Origin: Neobacillus sp. PS3-12
GTDB taxonomy: Bacteria; Bacillota; Bacilli; Bacillales; Cytobacillaceae
DNA: 64,000 nt
Reading direction: 5' to 3'
NCBI RefSeq assembly: GCF_030915385.1
Contig: NZ_CP133268.1
Span: 1 to 64,000 of the forward strand
In this document: piece after piece, positions 22,451 to 31,344 of the stretch
How the letters are laid out: each line of letters begins with the position of its first letter
Position numbering within the stretch: the stretch's first letter is position 1
Notes under the pieces: model-generated
The model's database searches: none
What the model saw: the letters and a program-made list of their open reading frames with translations, nothing else
Told to the model about the DNA's origin: nothing
Position numbers and translations under genes: made by a program

Positions 22451-22601
22451 TTCACACCCTCCTTACCACTTCACTTATATATCGTACATATTAAACAGAA
22501 ATGTAGGGAAATCCTTCAAGGGTGTACTAATTTATCAGATAATTTAAAAAATAAGCATTTATACTCATTATAAAATTAATATATTCTCTTACCAAGTATC
22601 A

Positions 22602-22626
22602 TAAAAAAAAGGACCAATTGGCCCTA
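22602..22626 (-). terminator. Intrinsic terminator of the OsmC-family gene
   Basis: GGGCCAATTGGTCC stem followed by TTTTTTTTAT on the minus strand. Confidence 0.75.
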
Positions 22627-22657
22627 TTTATAATTTTTTTAGATACACTGATCATAT

Positions 22658-23101
22658 CTATAGCCTAATTACTTTAGGTTCAACAGAAACCTCAACATTC
22701 CCTCTTAAAGTCTTGGAAATAAAACAAGCTTTTTCCGCTCGAATGGCTAATTCTTCTAATTTCTCAGAAGTAACATCTGAACCTTCATTAATGTATAATA
22801 CAGGTTTATGAATGATTTGTTTAAATTGCAGTTTGCCATCAACTCTGTCCACTTGGGCTTCGGATAATACTTCAAAATGATCCACTTCAATTTTTCGATT
22901 GCTGAGCATTGCTGCTAATGTAATCATATAACAATTATTCGCTGCAGATGTCAGCAACTCTTCGGGATTTGCTCCTCTTCCGGGACCATCCAGTTCTTTG
23001 GGAGCAGAAACTTCAATACTCATTCCATTCGTGTGAATACTTCCTTCTCCATTTCGATCCCCTTTCCATTTACCATTTACTGAAAAGTGAAAGCTTTCCA
23101 T
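22658..23101 (-). CDS. OsmC/Ohr family peroxiredoxin-like protein
   Basis: 147 residues. The two redox Cys of the family are present, in NNCYMITL and KACFISKTL. Such proteins reduce organic hydroperoxides, usually as a dimer in the cytoplasm. The frame is open far upstream, but GGAGGGGTTTAAA before the ATG at 23101 (MESFHFSVNG) sets the real start. YhfA-like OsmC proteins of unknown substrate cannot be excluded. Confidence 0.88.
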   Translation of the reverse strand: MESFHFSVNGKWKGDRNGEGSIHTNGMSIEVSAPKELDGPGRGANPEELLTSAANNCYMITLAAMLSNRKIEVDHFEVLSEAQVDRVDGKLQFKQIIHKPVLYINEGSDVTSEKLEELAIRAEKACFISKTLRGNVEVSVEPKVIRL

Positions 23102-23314
23102 TTTAAACCCCTCCATTATGTAGATGATGTACCAATTATAACTTATAGAATCGAAGAAAACTAACTTAGACATATTATTTATAGGTATAAAAACAAAAAG
23201 TTCTTTGTCCGCACCATAATAGTTCAAATCACTCAATAAAAAAGGTAAAATAAATATATGAAGAGTTACACCAAAGACCAACTTCTTTGCTAGAAAAGGA
23301 AGGAGTGGTTTGTA

Positions 23315-23575
23315 ATGGAGAAAACGGTTTTTCTCAAAATGAATGAAGCGAAATGGATTGAACGCATGGAATTTCATCCAATTTATGAATTTAGCGGGAA
23401 GTTTTTTGTGGGATTGGGATATCTTCTCCGCCTTGCTGGAGAAGACGCAGAATACTGTGAGGAATATGATACACTTGCAGAAGCAGAAGCGGCCTGCGCT
23501 AAAATCCATGATTGGGGAGAAGAGTCTGATCCGCTGAAAGAAACACTTTGGACAGATTTACCTGTTGAAAGTTGA
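23315..23575 (+). CDS. Small acidic protein, unknown
   Basis: 86 residues, soluble and acidic, with an Ala/Glu-rich helix (EYDTLAEAEAACAKIHDWGEE). AAGGAGTGG precedes the ATG at 23315 at about 7-8 bases and a strong terminator follows at 23655. It is divergent from the OsmC gene. Family not recognised. Confidence 0.7.
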   Translation: MEKTVFLKMNEAKWIERMEFHPIYEFSGKFFVGLGYLLRLAGEDAEYCEEYDTLAEAEAACAKIHDWGEESDPLKETLWTDLPVES

Positions 23576-23654
23576 GTAGCCATCTCAAGTTGTTTTGGAA
23601 TGTCCTTTTTCTTCCAAATTTCAGAGCATTTGATATTTTTTCATATTTTTTATT

Positions 23655-23684
23655 AAAGGGACGAAAAGATTCGTCCCTTTTTTT
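23655..23684 (+). terminator. Intrinsic terminator
   Basis: AAAGGGACGAA / TTCGTCCCTTTTTTT hairpin after the small acidic gene; it also faces the converging nitronate monooxygenase gene. Confidence 0.85.
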
Positions 23685-23714
23685 GCGTACACTAACGTTA
23701 ATTACAATATTTTA

Positions 23715-24692
23715 CTAATTATGAGCTCTCTCTCCAATAATATTTTCTATTCGGCTCAATCCTTTATCTGCTGTAAGAATCATCTCATTAAATAACTCCT
23801 GCACTGTAGGAATATTGTCAATTAGACCGATGATCTGCCCTGCCCATCCGAAACCTGCTGATTCATCTCCATCATAGATATACTTGCAATTAGCTTTTCC
23901 ACTAATCAGGTTTTGAAGGTCTTCATAGGTTGCTCCTTCCAATTCACGTTCAATAATATCCAACGTATATCCACTTTTCAGTGCTCTTCCTGGCGCACCT
24001 AATGTTCTTTTAATAATGACTGTATCCGTCTCTTTTCCATGAAGGATTGCCTGCTTATATTTCTCATTTGCGTGAATGCACTCCTTAGTTGCAATAAAAC
24101 GAGTACCCATTTCAATACCCTCTGCTCCTAGAGCTAATGCCGCTAATAAGCCTCGGCCATCCCCTATACCTCCACTTGCCAAAACAGGGATCGAAACAGA
24201 ATCGACAACTCGAGGAGTTAGAACGATCGTACCAATATCATCACGTCCTAAATGCCCTCCCCCTTCCTGTCCGACCACCATAACAGCATCAGCACCCAGT
24301 TGTTCCGCTTTCTTTGCTTGTCGAACACCTGCTACTAGGACAAGTGTACGAATATTTTCTCCTTTAATGCGTTTAAAAACAGGCTGCGGATTTGCTCCCG
24401 TAATGGAGATTGCAGGTACCTTTTCTTCAATAATAATTTCTAACAATTCCTTATATTGCCCATCGTGCCTTGCAATTGCAAAGTTTACGGCAAACGGCTT
24501 ATTCGTAAGTGTACGTACTTTACGAATTTCATCCCGTAGTTTTTCAGGTGTACGTAAAGTGGCAGCCGTAATTTGCCCAAGTCCTCCGGCATTCGAAACA
24601 GCCGCAGCTAATTCCGCATACGCAAGGTAAGCTAACCCTCCTTGCACAATTGGATATTCAATACCAAAAATTTCTGTTACACGTGTTTTCAC
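23715..24692 (-). CDS. Nitronate monooxygenase / 2-nitropropane dioxygenase family flavoprotein
   Basis: 325-residue FMN TIM-barrel protein. Family landmarks: PIVQGGLAY near the N-terminus, AISITGANP, GQEGGGHLGRDDIGT (flavin-phosphate loop with the catalytic His) and VLASGGIGDGRG. It oxidises alkyl nitronates with O2. The FabK enoyl-ACP reductase is a close relative and cannot be fully excluded. A second member of the family lies at 55152-56216. Confidence 0.88.
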   Translation of the reverse strand: MKTRVTEIFGIEYPIVQGGLAYLAYAELAAAVSNAGGLGQITAATLRTPEKLRDEIRKVRTLTNKPFAVNFAIARHDGQYKELLEIIIEEKVPAISITGANPQPVFKRIKGENIRTLVLVAGVRQAKKAEQLGADAVMVVGQEGGGHLGRDDIGTIVLTPRVVDSVSIPVLASGGIGDGRGLLAALALGAEGIEMGTRFIATKECIHANEKYKQAILHGKETDTVIIKRTLGAPGRALKSGYTLDIIERELEGATYEDLQNLISGKANCKYIYDGDESAGFGWAGQIIGLIDNIPTVQELFNEMILTADKGLSRIENIIGERAHN

Positions 24693-24956
24693 AGTTCCTC
24701 CAACTCCCCTACTTTATTCGATGTTATGTGTTAACATATTCGATTTCAAAGTGGGAAATCCTTCTAATATTACTAGTACTAGGAAAACCTTGTACAAACT
24801 AACAAGGCTATGAATTTAATAACTTGACAACTTGTAAACTGTAAGAAAAAGAAAATACTTCTATCATTTGTTCTCTAAACTGACATAAATCTTGCCTCGA
24901 AAACCATAAATAAAACTTCGAATATTATAGTAATATATTTACAGGAGGTAGATAAA

Positions 24957-25499
24957 ATGCGTTTAAAAAGACATCAGGGATTTATTACATTATTTTCCGT
25001 TTTACTAATCTTCTCATTTGTCTATTATTTTTTTTCAGACGATGCCAAAGCCTATTATGACTTACATTACGGCCAGGAACACCAAATAATTCTGGCTTAT
25101 TTAAAAGAAATAAATTGGATGGACAAGGACAGCAGTGATACTCTCGAGAGTATACGTAATAAGCTCTACGTTACACCGATCGACAAATACAGTGTAGAGA
25201 TCGAAAATGCTAAAAATGATGTTCAAGATTTAATTGATCAGGCAAACAAGGTTTCTGCTCCAAAAGGTTTCCAGAAACATAAAGAATTATTTATAAAGGA
25301 TTTAAACCAGAGAATGGTTGTTTTATCCAATTATGTGAAAGTAAGCAACACTTTTCCATATCAAATTCAAGACTGGTTTACTGGTATGGATGTTTTATAT
25401 CAACTAAAAGATGCAGAAGCAAAAGAACTAGTAAAAGACTTGGAAAATGCCGGATTTGATCCAAAACAATTAAAAGATGGTTCAGTTAAATATAAGTAA
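24957..25499 (+). CDS. Membrane-anchored extracellular protein, unknown
   Basis: 180 residues. One N-terminal transmembrane or uncleaved signal segment (residues 9-26), then a hydrophilic, mostly helical extracellular domain. CAGGAGGTAG sits 7 bases before ATG 24957. The helix-rich domain with conserved-looking aromatic positions (FPYQIQDWFTGMDVLY) has no family I can name. Followed by a terminator. Confidence 0.7.
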   Translation: MRLKRHQGFITLFSVLLIFSFVYYFFSDDAKAYYDLHYGQEHQIILAYLKEINWMDKDSSDTLESIRNKLYVTPIDKYSVEIENAKNDVQDLIDQANKVSAPKGFQKHKELFIKDLNQRMVVLSNYVKVSNTFPYQIQDWFTGMDVLYQLKDAEAKELVKDLENAGFDPKQLKDGSVKYK

Positions 25500-25507
25500 A
25501 AGGAAAA

Positions 25508-25545
25508 GACCCATGATCTTTTAAGTTGATCATGGGTCTATCATT
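25508..25545 (+). terminator. Intrinsic terminator
   Basis: AGACCCATGATC / TGATCATGGGTCT stem with an 8-base loop, then TATCATTTG; the T-tract is weak. Confidence 0.65.
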
Positions 25546-25787
25546 TGTTTGTATCTTCTATACCATTCCATCCAACCTCTTCCTTCTATTAAACTCCACA
25601 GCAAATGAAGCTAGATTAATTCACAAAATTTTCGAGAGTAAAAATGGAAATTTTATGATACAAATAAAGCAAGATTATTTTTTTCACAATTTTTGTTAAA
25701 ACGAAAGTTCCTATCTTTTTAGCTCCGCAATGAAGGATAACGATCTTTGTTTTATTTTCTTGTATCTAAAAAAGAGGAAGTGCCGCT

Positions 25788-26024
25788 ATGCAACATAATC
25801 TAGGTATTGAATCTGGTGGATTGTTTCGGTACATCATGTTTGTTGTTCTCACTGCAATTGCGGGTTTATTCCTGTACATCTTGTTATTTGTGCTCACATC
25901 TATAGGAATATTTTTAATTAAAAAAAATCAACTGGAAGAAGTTGTTCCCCAACATGATTATAGTAATGTTGTTTATTTGAATACCGCTTCCAAACAATGG
26001 CATAAAAATCGTAGAATTATTTGA
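25788..26024 (+). CDS. Small single-span membrane protein, unknown
   Basis: 78 residues with one long hydrophobic helix (about 13-44, YIMFVVLTAIAGLFLYILLF) and a short polar C-terminus. AAAGAGGAAG lies about 8 bases before the ATG. A terminator follows near 26087. No family recognised. Confidence 0.65.
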   Translation: MQHNLGIESGGLFRYIMFVVLTAIAGLFLYILLFVLTSIGIFLIKKNQLEEVVPQHDYSNVVYLNTASKQWHKNRRII

Positions 26025-26086
26025 AAACGCTTACCGACCATTCATATTCTTAGTATTTGATCATGGATTAAGCGATGACGATGATA

Positions 26087-26114
26087 AGCAACGTAGTTAT
26101 GCGTTGCTTTTTTT
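26087..26114 (+). terminator. Intrinsic terminator
   Basis: AGCAACG / CGTTGCT stem followed by TTTTTTTATTTTT. Confidence 0.8.
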
Positions 26115-26220
26115 ATTTTTAGCACTAGACCTAAAGATATAGATATTGAAATTATTTACATATTTAATATAGATTGGGAAAAATTATAATATGTTATTTT
26201 TTCCATTTGGAGGGATGATT

Positions 26221-26364
26221 GTGCGGAAATTTATATTCGGTATTTTACTTCTTGCTTTCTTCTTATTATTTTTGCAAGGCAGAACTAATAAATATCGCTA
26301 TTGGTATTATTTCTTACTTAGAAATTTCCATTATCTATATAAAGATAAACTTTTTTCAATTTAA
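26221..26364 (+). CDS. Short membrane peptide, unknown
   Basis: 47 residues from GTG at 26221, with GGAGGGAT 6-7 bases before it. N-terminal MRKFIFGILLLAFFLLFLQG looks like a signal or membrane anchor; the rest is Tyr-rich and basic (NKYRYWYYFLLRNFHYLYKDK). It lies 45 bases before the DUF3231 gene and may share its transcript. Confidence 0.55.
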   Translation: MRKFIFGILLLAFFLLFLQGRTNKYRYWYYFLLRNFHYLYKDKLFSI

Positions 26365-26409
26365 GCATTTGGCTATAGTGTTGATTTCAAAGAGAACGGA
26401 GATAATACT

Positions 26410-27432
26410 ATGAAAACACAAACAGAACCACTTACAGCAGCTGAAATGGGAAAGCTTTGGGCATCATATTTAGGAAATTCAATGGGGAAACTCGTATTAA
26501 GTTATTATCTAAAAAATGTGGAAGATGTTGAAATTAAAAAAGTGTTAGAAACAGGTTTGGCTATGAGTCAATCTTACGTAAATACTATTAACTCGATTTT
26601 CACACAGGCTGATTTTCCCATTCCCATTGCCTTTACAGATGAGGATGTGGATTTAGATGCACCAAGGCTTTTTTATGATGAGTTTTATCTCCATTATCTA
26701 CAATATTTAGGCAAAGCTGGCATGAGTATTTACAGTGTCGCAATCCCCTTAGTCACAAGAAATAATATAAGGGATTTTTTTGTAAAATGCCTTCATGAAA
26801 CTTCCCGTTTAATGATGGATGTAAATGATATTTTAAAATCAAAAGGGAGATTAATGAATGCACCTATTGTCACTAGTCCTACCAAAGTTGATTTTATTAA
26901 AAAACAGAGTTTTTTGAACGGTTTTTTTGGAGAGATCCGAACCCTTCATGGTTTAGAGGTCGCACATCTTTATGGAAACATTAACAATGATGTAACAAGC
27001 AAAGCTTTAATTATCGGGTTTAGACAAGTTGCAAGAAATGAAAAGGTAAAAAAGTATCTAGAACGTGGAGAGAGGATCAATGAAAAACATATTCAGATGC
27101 TTTCGGATAAGTTAACTGAAGACAATATTCCCGCTCCTTCCCTTATAGATCATTTGGTTACGCCATCTGTTACCCCGGTATTTTCGGATAAATTAATGAT
27201 TTTTCATAAAATTGATATGTTTTCAATGAAAATAAGAGAATATGCAAATGGCCTCTCACTTAACGGGAGACGTGATCTTGGTGCTCTTTATGCAAAATGT
27301 CAATTAGATGTTTCCTTGTATGTTGAAGATGGAGCAAATATTATGATTGAGCAAGGCTGGATGGAACAACCACCAGAAGTTGTTAACAGAGTTGATTTGA
27401 TTCACAAAAATGAAAACAATACTCAAGAATAA
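26410..27432 (+). CDS. DUF3231 family protein (paralogue 1)
   Basis: 340 residues made of two similar helical halves, each opening with the pattern 'LW-SY...S...Y' (LTAAEMGKLWASYLGNSMGKL and, in the second half, FGEIRTLHGLEVAHLYG). Members are abundant in Bacillus and are thought to be ferritin-like helical bundles; their function is not known. The C-terminal end is WMEQPPEVVNR, also found in the second paralogue at 58978. An 'AGAACGGAGAT' site precedes the ATG. Confidence 0.85.
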   Translation: MKTQTEPLTAAEMGKLWASYLGNSMGKLVLSYYLKNVEDVEIKKVLETGLAMSQSYVNTINSIFTQADFPIPIAFTDEDVDLDAPRLFYDEFYLHYLQYLGKAGMSIYSVAIPLVTRNNIRDFFVKCLHETSRLMMDVNDILKSKGRLMNAPIVTSPTKVDFIKKQSFLNGFFGEIRTLHGLEVAHLYGNINNDVTSKALIIGFRQVARNEKVKKYLERGERINEKHIQMLSDKLTEDNIPAPSLIDHLVTPSVTPVFSDKLMIFHKIDMFSMKIREYANGLSLNGRRDLGALYAKCQLDVSLYVEDGANIMIEQGWMEQPPEVVNRVDLIHKNENNTQE

Positions 27433-27470
27433 ACAGCGTACTAGTAGCAACCTTCTAATTCAAAGTAATT

Positions 27471-27502
27471 TTACCCCCCCCTAGTTAGAAAGGGGGTTTT
27501 AA
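27471..27502 (+). terminator. Intrinsic terminator
   Basis: CCCCCCCTAG.../AAAGGGGGTTTT hairpin after the DUF3231 gene. Confidence 0.8.
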
Positions 27503-27503
27503 T

Positions 27504-27635
27504 TTATACATCCAATTTATTTGAGTTAGTAGAAATTAAATCTAAGAAAGAATGTACAATTTCTAACGATTGAAATGTTAACAATGATAAGGCCGATAAA
27601 CTAATAAATACAATTGGAATGAGTCGAATCCACAT
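27504..27635 (-). CDS. Short membrane peptide, unknown
   Basis: 43 residues from ATG 27635, with AAGGGAGG 8 bases before it. MWIRLIPIVFISLSALSLLTF is a single membrane span; the rest is polar. Convergent with the DUF3231 gene. The good ribosome-binding site is the main support. Confidence 0.55.
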   Translation of the reverse strand: MWIRLIPIVFISLSALSLLTFQSLEIVHSFLDLISTNSNKLDV

Positions 27636-27863
27636 TTGTTTTGCCTCCCTTATATTTCGAGTTACTAAGTTTTAAGCATGCAAACTATCTTAAATAAAAA
27701 TCATTTAAAAGTAAAAAGATATGCATTCACTAAACCGTTATAGAAATTGCCCTTACATCCACGTGGGCTTGCCCCGTAGAGTAAGTCAGCCTATTCTGAT
27801 CATTCAGCTTGAACTTACCTGCACTACCTTCCCAAATGGCAGATTTTGCAAAGAAGTAATTGG

Positions 27864-27879
27864 TGTGATTTTTATCACA
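27864..27879 (+). promoter_or_regulatory. Fnr-type operator (TGTGA-N6-TCACA)
   Basis: TGTGATTTTTATCACA is a perfect match to the Bacillus Fnr half-site consensus. Its centre lies about 30 bases before TATTCT (27901-27906), so if that is the -10 the site sits near -41, the class II activation position, about 87 bases before the hemerythrin gene. The rest of 27636-27965 holds no convincing gene. Confidence 0.65.
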
Positions 27880-27965
27880 ATTATCTCAACGTTTTTCATG
27901 TATTCTTTAAAATGAATGAATAGGCTGTAACCAAAGCCATAAAGGAATATAGGACTTTCGGATGG

Positions 27966-28502
27966 ATGAGGAAGGATTTTATGATGGATAACTCAAATGT
28001 TGAATTATGTTCTCCCCTGAAACAATTAATAGACGAGCATGTGTCGCTCCGAGCAGATATGGATCTTTTCTATGAGATCACTGAAGAGATAGAATACGAT
28101 TCTGGTCCTTCTGTCGTTCAACTGTTCCTGAAATTGTACCAGCAAATTTTGGCTTTCAATGATAAACTGAAGACACATTCCAAACGTGAGGAAGAAGGAT
28201 TGTTCCCTTTGATATCCCGACACCTCAAAAAGAATGACAAAACAATTGAAGAGATGGAATGTGAACATAAAAAAGCAGACCAGCATCTGCAGGATTTCCT
28301 TACTGAAGCTGACAAGGCAGGGTCAACGATTGATGAAAGTGATGTGCAATGGATTACAGTATATGCCGTTCAAGCTCATGCCACCTTAATACAACACTTC
28401 GCAAAAGAAGAAAAAGTGCTATTTCCCATGGCGGAGAGTATACTATCGGTTGACGAGAAGGAAGAACTTCAACGGTTGCTCCAGGCCTATCCTTATCGTT
28501 AG
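27966..28502 (+). CDS. Hemerythrin domain protein
   Basis: 178-residue (about 174 from the second ATG at 27981) four-helix bundle. Metal ligands can be followed: the early LIDEHVSLR, HSKREEEGLFP, MECEHKKADQHL and HATLIQHFAKEEKVLFP, i.e. the H..HxxxE..HxxxH..HxxxxE pattern of a di-iron site. It probably binds O2 or NO, or repairs iron-sulfur centres. The Fnr-like site upstream fits induction when oxygen is low. AGGAAGGATTTT lies before the second ATG. Confidence 0.87.
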   Translation: MRKDFMMDNSNVELCSPLKQLIDEHVSLRADMDLFYEITEEIEYDSGPSVVQLFLKLYQQILAFNDKLKTHSKREEEGLFPLISRHLKKNDKTIEEMECEHKKADQHLQDFLTEADKAGSTIDESDVQWITVYAVQAHATLIQHFAKEEKVLFPMAESILSVDEKEELQRLLQAYPYR

Positions 28503-28569
28503 TCTTTCAAAACTAGTGAACATAGTTTATAATAGACTAACCATCATATTTCAAAAGGAGAAATTTCCT

Positions 28570-28764
28570 ATGACAGAGAACAATCAATCTGAAGTACCAA
28601 AAAAGAAAATCAGTCTTCAAGAGGCAATGAAGCAGCAGCTTGAAAATAAAAAGAACCAGACAGCCGCTGGTAAAGGAATTGCGACTGCCGACCTTTCAAC
28701 AAAAAAAATGAAAAGCCAGCAAACGAAAAAACCAAGCAATACTCGCAGAAAAATGGGTGTCTAA
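28570..28764 (+). CDS. Small lysine-rich protein, unknown
   Basis: 64 residues, MTENNQSEVPKKKISLQEAM..., rich in Lys, Gln and Ser with a basic end (SNTRRKMGV). AAAAGGAG sits 10 bases before the ATG at 28570. Its stop overlaps the next start (TAATG), so it is coupled to ywbE. Probably disordered; a role near nucleic acid is possible from its charge but unproven. Confidence 0.65.
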   Translation: MTENNQSEVPKKKISLQEAMKQQLENKKNQTAAGKGIATADLSTKKMKSQQTKKPSNTRRKMGV

Positions 28765-28961
28765 TGAACGGCCAAAATCGGAAAGACGTATTGCCGGGAA
28801 TGACCGTTGATATTGTTTTAAAAGCAGATCAAAAATCCGGAAAGCTTACAAGGGGTATCGTGAAAGATATTCTTACCAATTCAAGCACCCATCCCCACGG
28901 CATTAAAGTCAGGCTAACAGATGGACAGATTGGCCGTATACAGGCAATTTACTCTAATTAA
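28764..28961 (+). CDS. ywbE: YwbE family protein (DUF2196)
   Basis: 65 residues: RKDVLPGMTVDIVLKADQKSGKLTRGIVKDILTNS..HPHGIKVRL.DGQIGRIQAI is the YwbE pattern, a small beta-rich fold. Function unknown. Start overlaps the preceding stop by one base; terminator at 28970-29001. Confidence 0.9.
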   Translation: MNGQNRKDVLPGMTVDIVLKADQKSGKLTRGIVKDILTNSSTHPHGIKVRLTDGQIGRIQAIYSN

Positions 28962-28969
28962 AAATTGTA

Positions 28970-29001
28970 AAAGCATTCAATGTTCCCTGAATGCTTTTTT
29001 A
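28970..29001 (+). terminator. Intrinsic terminator
   Basis: AAGCATTCA / TGAATGCTTTTTT hairpin after ywbE. Confidence 0.85.
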
Positions 29002-29122
29002 TTTATTCCTTTTCTCTTCTTTCATCCAGAAGACTCCAAAACGATCGAACAACTCATCATTGAAGAACTCAAACACAACTGAAGATAAAAGAGAACTTTG
29101 TTTCACCATTTCCGTTAAAATA

Positions 29123-29162
29123 AAAAAGTAGAACAGTTTGTGTTATCTGTCCTACTTTTTAA
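29123..29162 (-). terminator. Intrinsic terminator of the NDH-2 gene
   Basis: AAAAGTAG-ACAG stem pairing with CTGT-CTACTTTT; T-run on the minus strand. Confidence 0.75.
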
Positions 29163-29210
29163 GTTTTCCCTACTATAAATAGTGTAAATTAGCCCCAGCA
29201 AAGGCGTCTT

Positions 29211-30278
29211 TTAATATTTATATAATTTGTGCGCCCAGAGTGTCCCGGATTTCATTAATCTTGGAACAGCCCCAGTAACCGGATTGTTGTAAACAACCCC
29301 AAAACCATTTTTCTTACCTAATGAACCAAGTGTCCCTTTTAGATTGATTTCACCTGGCTTTTGGATTTCTTTTCCACTCATAATTTCATCAAGCATCTTA
29401 GCTACTTGTTCACCCTGTTTTCCTGCAAGTTGTGCGCTTGGAGCAAACGGCAAACTTGCGCAATCTCCAACAACAAGCACCTCTGGATGTTCGTTGATTT
29501 GATAATAATCATTTATAATGATTCTTCCAGATTTATCTTTTTCCACTTCAAGATCGCGAACGACTTTTACCGGCTGCACTCCTGCGGTCCAAACAATCGC
29601 ATCAGCATGTTCCCTTGTTCCGTTTACAACAATGGTATTTTCTTCAATTTTTTCAATGGTAGAATTAGAATGGATTTCGATGCCATGGTCGACAAACCAA
29701 TTCATCACGAAGGTTCGAAGTTTGTCAGGGAATCCTTTTAACAATTTTTCCCCACGGTCATAAATACGTATGGATAAGTCATGTCTTACTTCCCGTAGTT
29801 CGGCAGCCAGTTCCACACCCGTCAATCCCCCTCCGATTAACGAAACCACCGAATCAGGGTCAAGGTTGTTAATACTTTCATAGGTCCTTCTCGTTTTGGC
29901 AAGCGATTGAAGGCTGTTGGTGAATTCTTCGGCCCCTTCTAATCCTTGATAGTTGTCTTCACATCCGAGCGCTATGACCAAGTGGTCATATCCAACTGAC
30001 TCCTCTAATTCCCTTACATCGATCTTTTTTTCATTTATATCTATCGATAAAATTTCGCCATTCAAAAGTGTGAATTGCTGATGGTTCGGAAATGGCATTC
30101 TTACATGGAAATCTGATATGGACCCAGAAGCGAGTGCATAAAATTCTGTTTTTAGGCTATGGTAAGCATGTCTGTCGATGAGCGTTACCTGATAATTTTC
30201 AGGTATTCCTTTATCAATCAATTGTGTGACGATTTTATAACCGGCGTACCCCCCGCCGACTATAACGATATTCTTCAT
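29211..30278 (-). CDS. NAD(P)/FAD-dependent oxidoreductase, type II NADH dehydrogenase family (YutJ-like)
   Basis: About 355 residues. The FAD-binding Rossmann fold is at the N-terminus (IVIVGGGYAGYK), a second dinucleotide fold near residue 148 (VSLIGGGLTGVELAAEL) and the FAD-contacting VLVVGDCASLPFAPSAQLAGKQG near 270. Such enzymes pass electrons from NADH to quinone on the inner membrane face without pumping protons. ATG at 30278 (MKNIVIVGGG) follows AAGGGG; a TTG 18 bases earlier is less likely. Confidence 0.88.
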   Translation of the reverse strand: MKNIVIVGGGYAGYKIVTQLIDKGIPENYQVTLIDRHAYHSLKTEFYALASGSISDFHVRMPFPNHQQFTLLNGEILSIDINEKKIDVRELEESVGYDHLVIALGCEDNYQGLEGAEEFTNSLQSLAKTRRTYESINNLDPDSVVSLIGGGLTGVELAAELREVRHDLSIRIYDRGEKLLKGFPDKLRTFVMNWFVDHGIEIHSNSTIEKIEENTIVVNGTREHADAIVWTAGVQPVKVVRDLEVEKDKSGRIIINDYYQINEHPEVLVVGDCASLPFAPSAQLAGKQGEQVAKMLDEIMSGKEIQKPGEINLKGTLGSLGKKNGFGVVYNNPVTGAVPRLMKSGTLWAHKLYKY

Positions 30279-30296
30279 AAAAAAAATCCCCTTCAA

Positions 30297-30612
30297 AATA
30301 GTAAACTGGTATTACTAGTGTTCTTATTAATAGCTGATTCCGAAATACATCCTATCACGACAGTGTTTATTTTAACATACCTACCTTTTCATTGTCTTCC
30401 ATATTTTCGGTTCTTTCGGTCTATCCAGCTGTCCAGTGAGTTCGTTTATTTTTTCAAAATAGTTTAATAGTTTTCCTAAACTTTTTATCTAATAACGCTT
30501 CTGGTCTTTGTTATCAAAATGTTCCCTTCTATTAACTTAACTGTAAACAATCTATGCTATAGTATAGCTGTATATTTTAATGAAGAAAAAATGAATAGAA
30601 AGAGGATTATTA
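30297..30612. other. Gene-free stretch
   Basis: AT-rich intergenic DNA between the diverging NDH-2 and YARHG genes; it must hold both promoters. No strong element recognised. Confidence 0.4.
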
Positions 30613-31146
30613 ATGAAAAACATTACCTCTGCTCCAAACACTCGCCTTGAAAAAAGGCAATCAATAAAATTAAGAAATAAAAAATTAGTTGCAGTAGCTG
30701 GTTCCACTATAGGATTGTTGGTCATTTTATGTGCTGCTTACTTAATCACTAAAGATTTCAATAACCATGAACCTAAAACGGATGCAGTTGCCACTAAAAC
30801 GATAGATCAATCTAAAAGTAAAAATGAAGCAACAAAAAAGAGTATGAACCCAACAGAAAAAATTGGCGATGAAGGTTCAAATCTTTCCTCTTCAGAGTAT
30901 ATTTTACCTAATAGTGATAAAAAGGTTTTGAGCGAAGAAGACATTACTGATCTTTCAAAAGAACAACTTCGTTTAGCTCGAAATGAGATATACGCTCGAC
31001 ATGGGTATGTATTTAAATCGGCGGATTTGCAAAAATATTTTTCAAACAAATCATGGTATCAATCGGACACCTCCTATAATGGCTCCTTAAGTGAAGTAGA
31101 AAAAGAGAATGTCAAACTCTTAGAAGCCAGAGAAGCTAATTTTTAG
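30613..31146 (+). CDS. Membrane-anchored YARHG domain protein
   Basis: 177 residues. A basic cytoplasmic start (RLEKRQSIKLRNKK) precedes one transmembrane helix (about 29-47), then a disordered Ser/Lys linker, then an extracellular YARHG domain (LSKEQLRLARNEIYARHGYVFKSADLQKYF...WY). The domain occurs in surface proteins and is of unknown function. AAAGAGGATT is about 7 bases before the ATG. Confidence 0.85.
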   Translation: MKNITSAPNTRLEKRQSIKLRNKKLVAVAGSTIGLLVILCAAYLITKDFNNHEPKTDAVATKTIDQSKSKNEATKKSMNPTEKIGDEGSNLSSSEYILPNSDKKVLSEEDITDLSKEQLRLARNEIYARHGYVFKSADLQKYFSNKSWYQSDTSYNGSLSEVEKENVKLLEAREANF

Positions 31147-31221
31147 GGGGATTTTTTAAGAAAATAATTAAAATGTGATTTTTAATTTTTAAATTATTAT
31201 TTATAAACTAATTTTTCGAAC

Positions 31222-31266
31222 AAAAAACGCTAATCTCTAATTGAATAGAGTTTAGCGTTTTTTTAT
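31222..31266. terminator. Bidirectional terminator between YARHG gene and RNA locus 1
   Basis: AACGCTAA-CTC / GAGTTTAGCGTT stem with T-runs on both sides. The same stem sequence (CGCTAAACTC) ends RNA locus 2 at 33999-34044. Confidence 0.85.
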
Positions 31267-31272
31267 GTATAA

Positions 31273-31340
31273 GCCACACAAATTCACTAGTTATGGCTGC
31301 TGCGTTCCCGCCCTGACCCGTTCCTAATGTCTTCATAGGC
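31273..31340 (-). ncRNA. SRP helix-8-like hairpin RNA, copy 1
   Basis: 68-nt hairpin on the minus strand. The apical part is GGTCAGG, a 3-bp stem, the tetraloop GGAA (31305-31308), a 3-bp stem and AGCAGCC, the signal-recognition-particle RNA domain IV signature in the right order and spacing. Below it CATTAG pairs with CTAGTG, then TATGAA with TTTGTG, and GCC closes with GGC. It lies 4 bases after a tRNA-like element and just before a terminator. The host's own SRP RNA would be the long Bacillus type, so this is an extra, compact form. Confidence 0.75.
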
Positions 31341-31344
31341 TAAT

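Noticed and set aside
22658..23509. Long 283-codon reading of the OsmC-family gene
   Set aside because: The first 136 codons lack family similarity and GGAGGGG points to the ATG at 23101.
27721..27915. 64-codon frame ending just before the hemerythrin gene
   Set aside because: No Shine-Dalgarno site, odd composition, and it contains the Fnr-like operator and probable promoter of the next gene.
31273..31340. Hairpin as a plain terminator
   Set aside because: A separate strong terminator lies 7 bases further on, and the internal signature with GGAA tetraloop and unpaired CAGG/AGCAG is not terminator-like.
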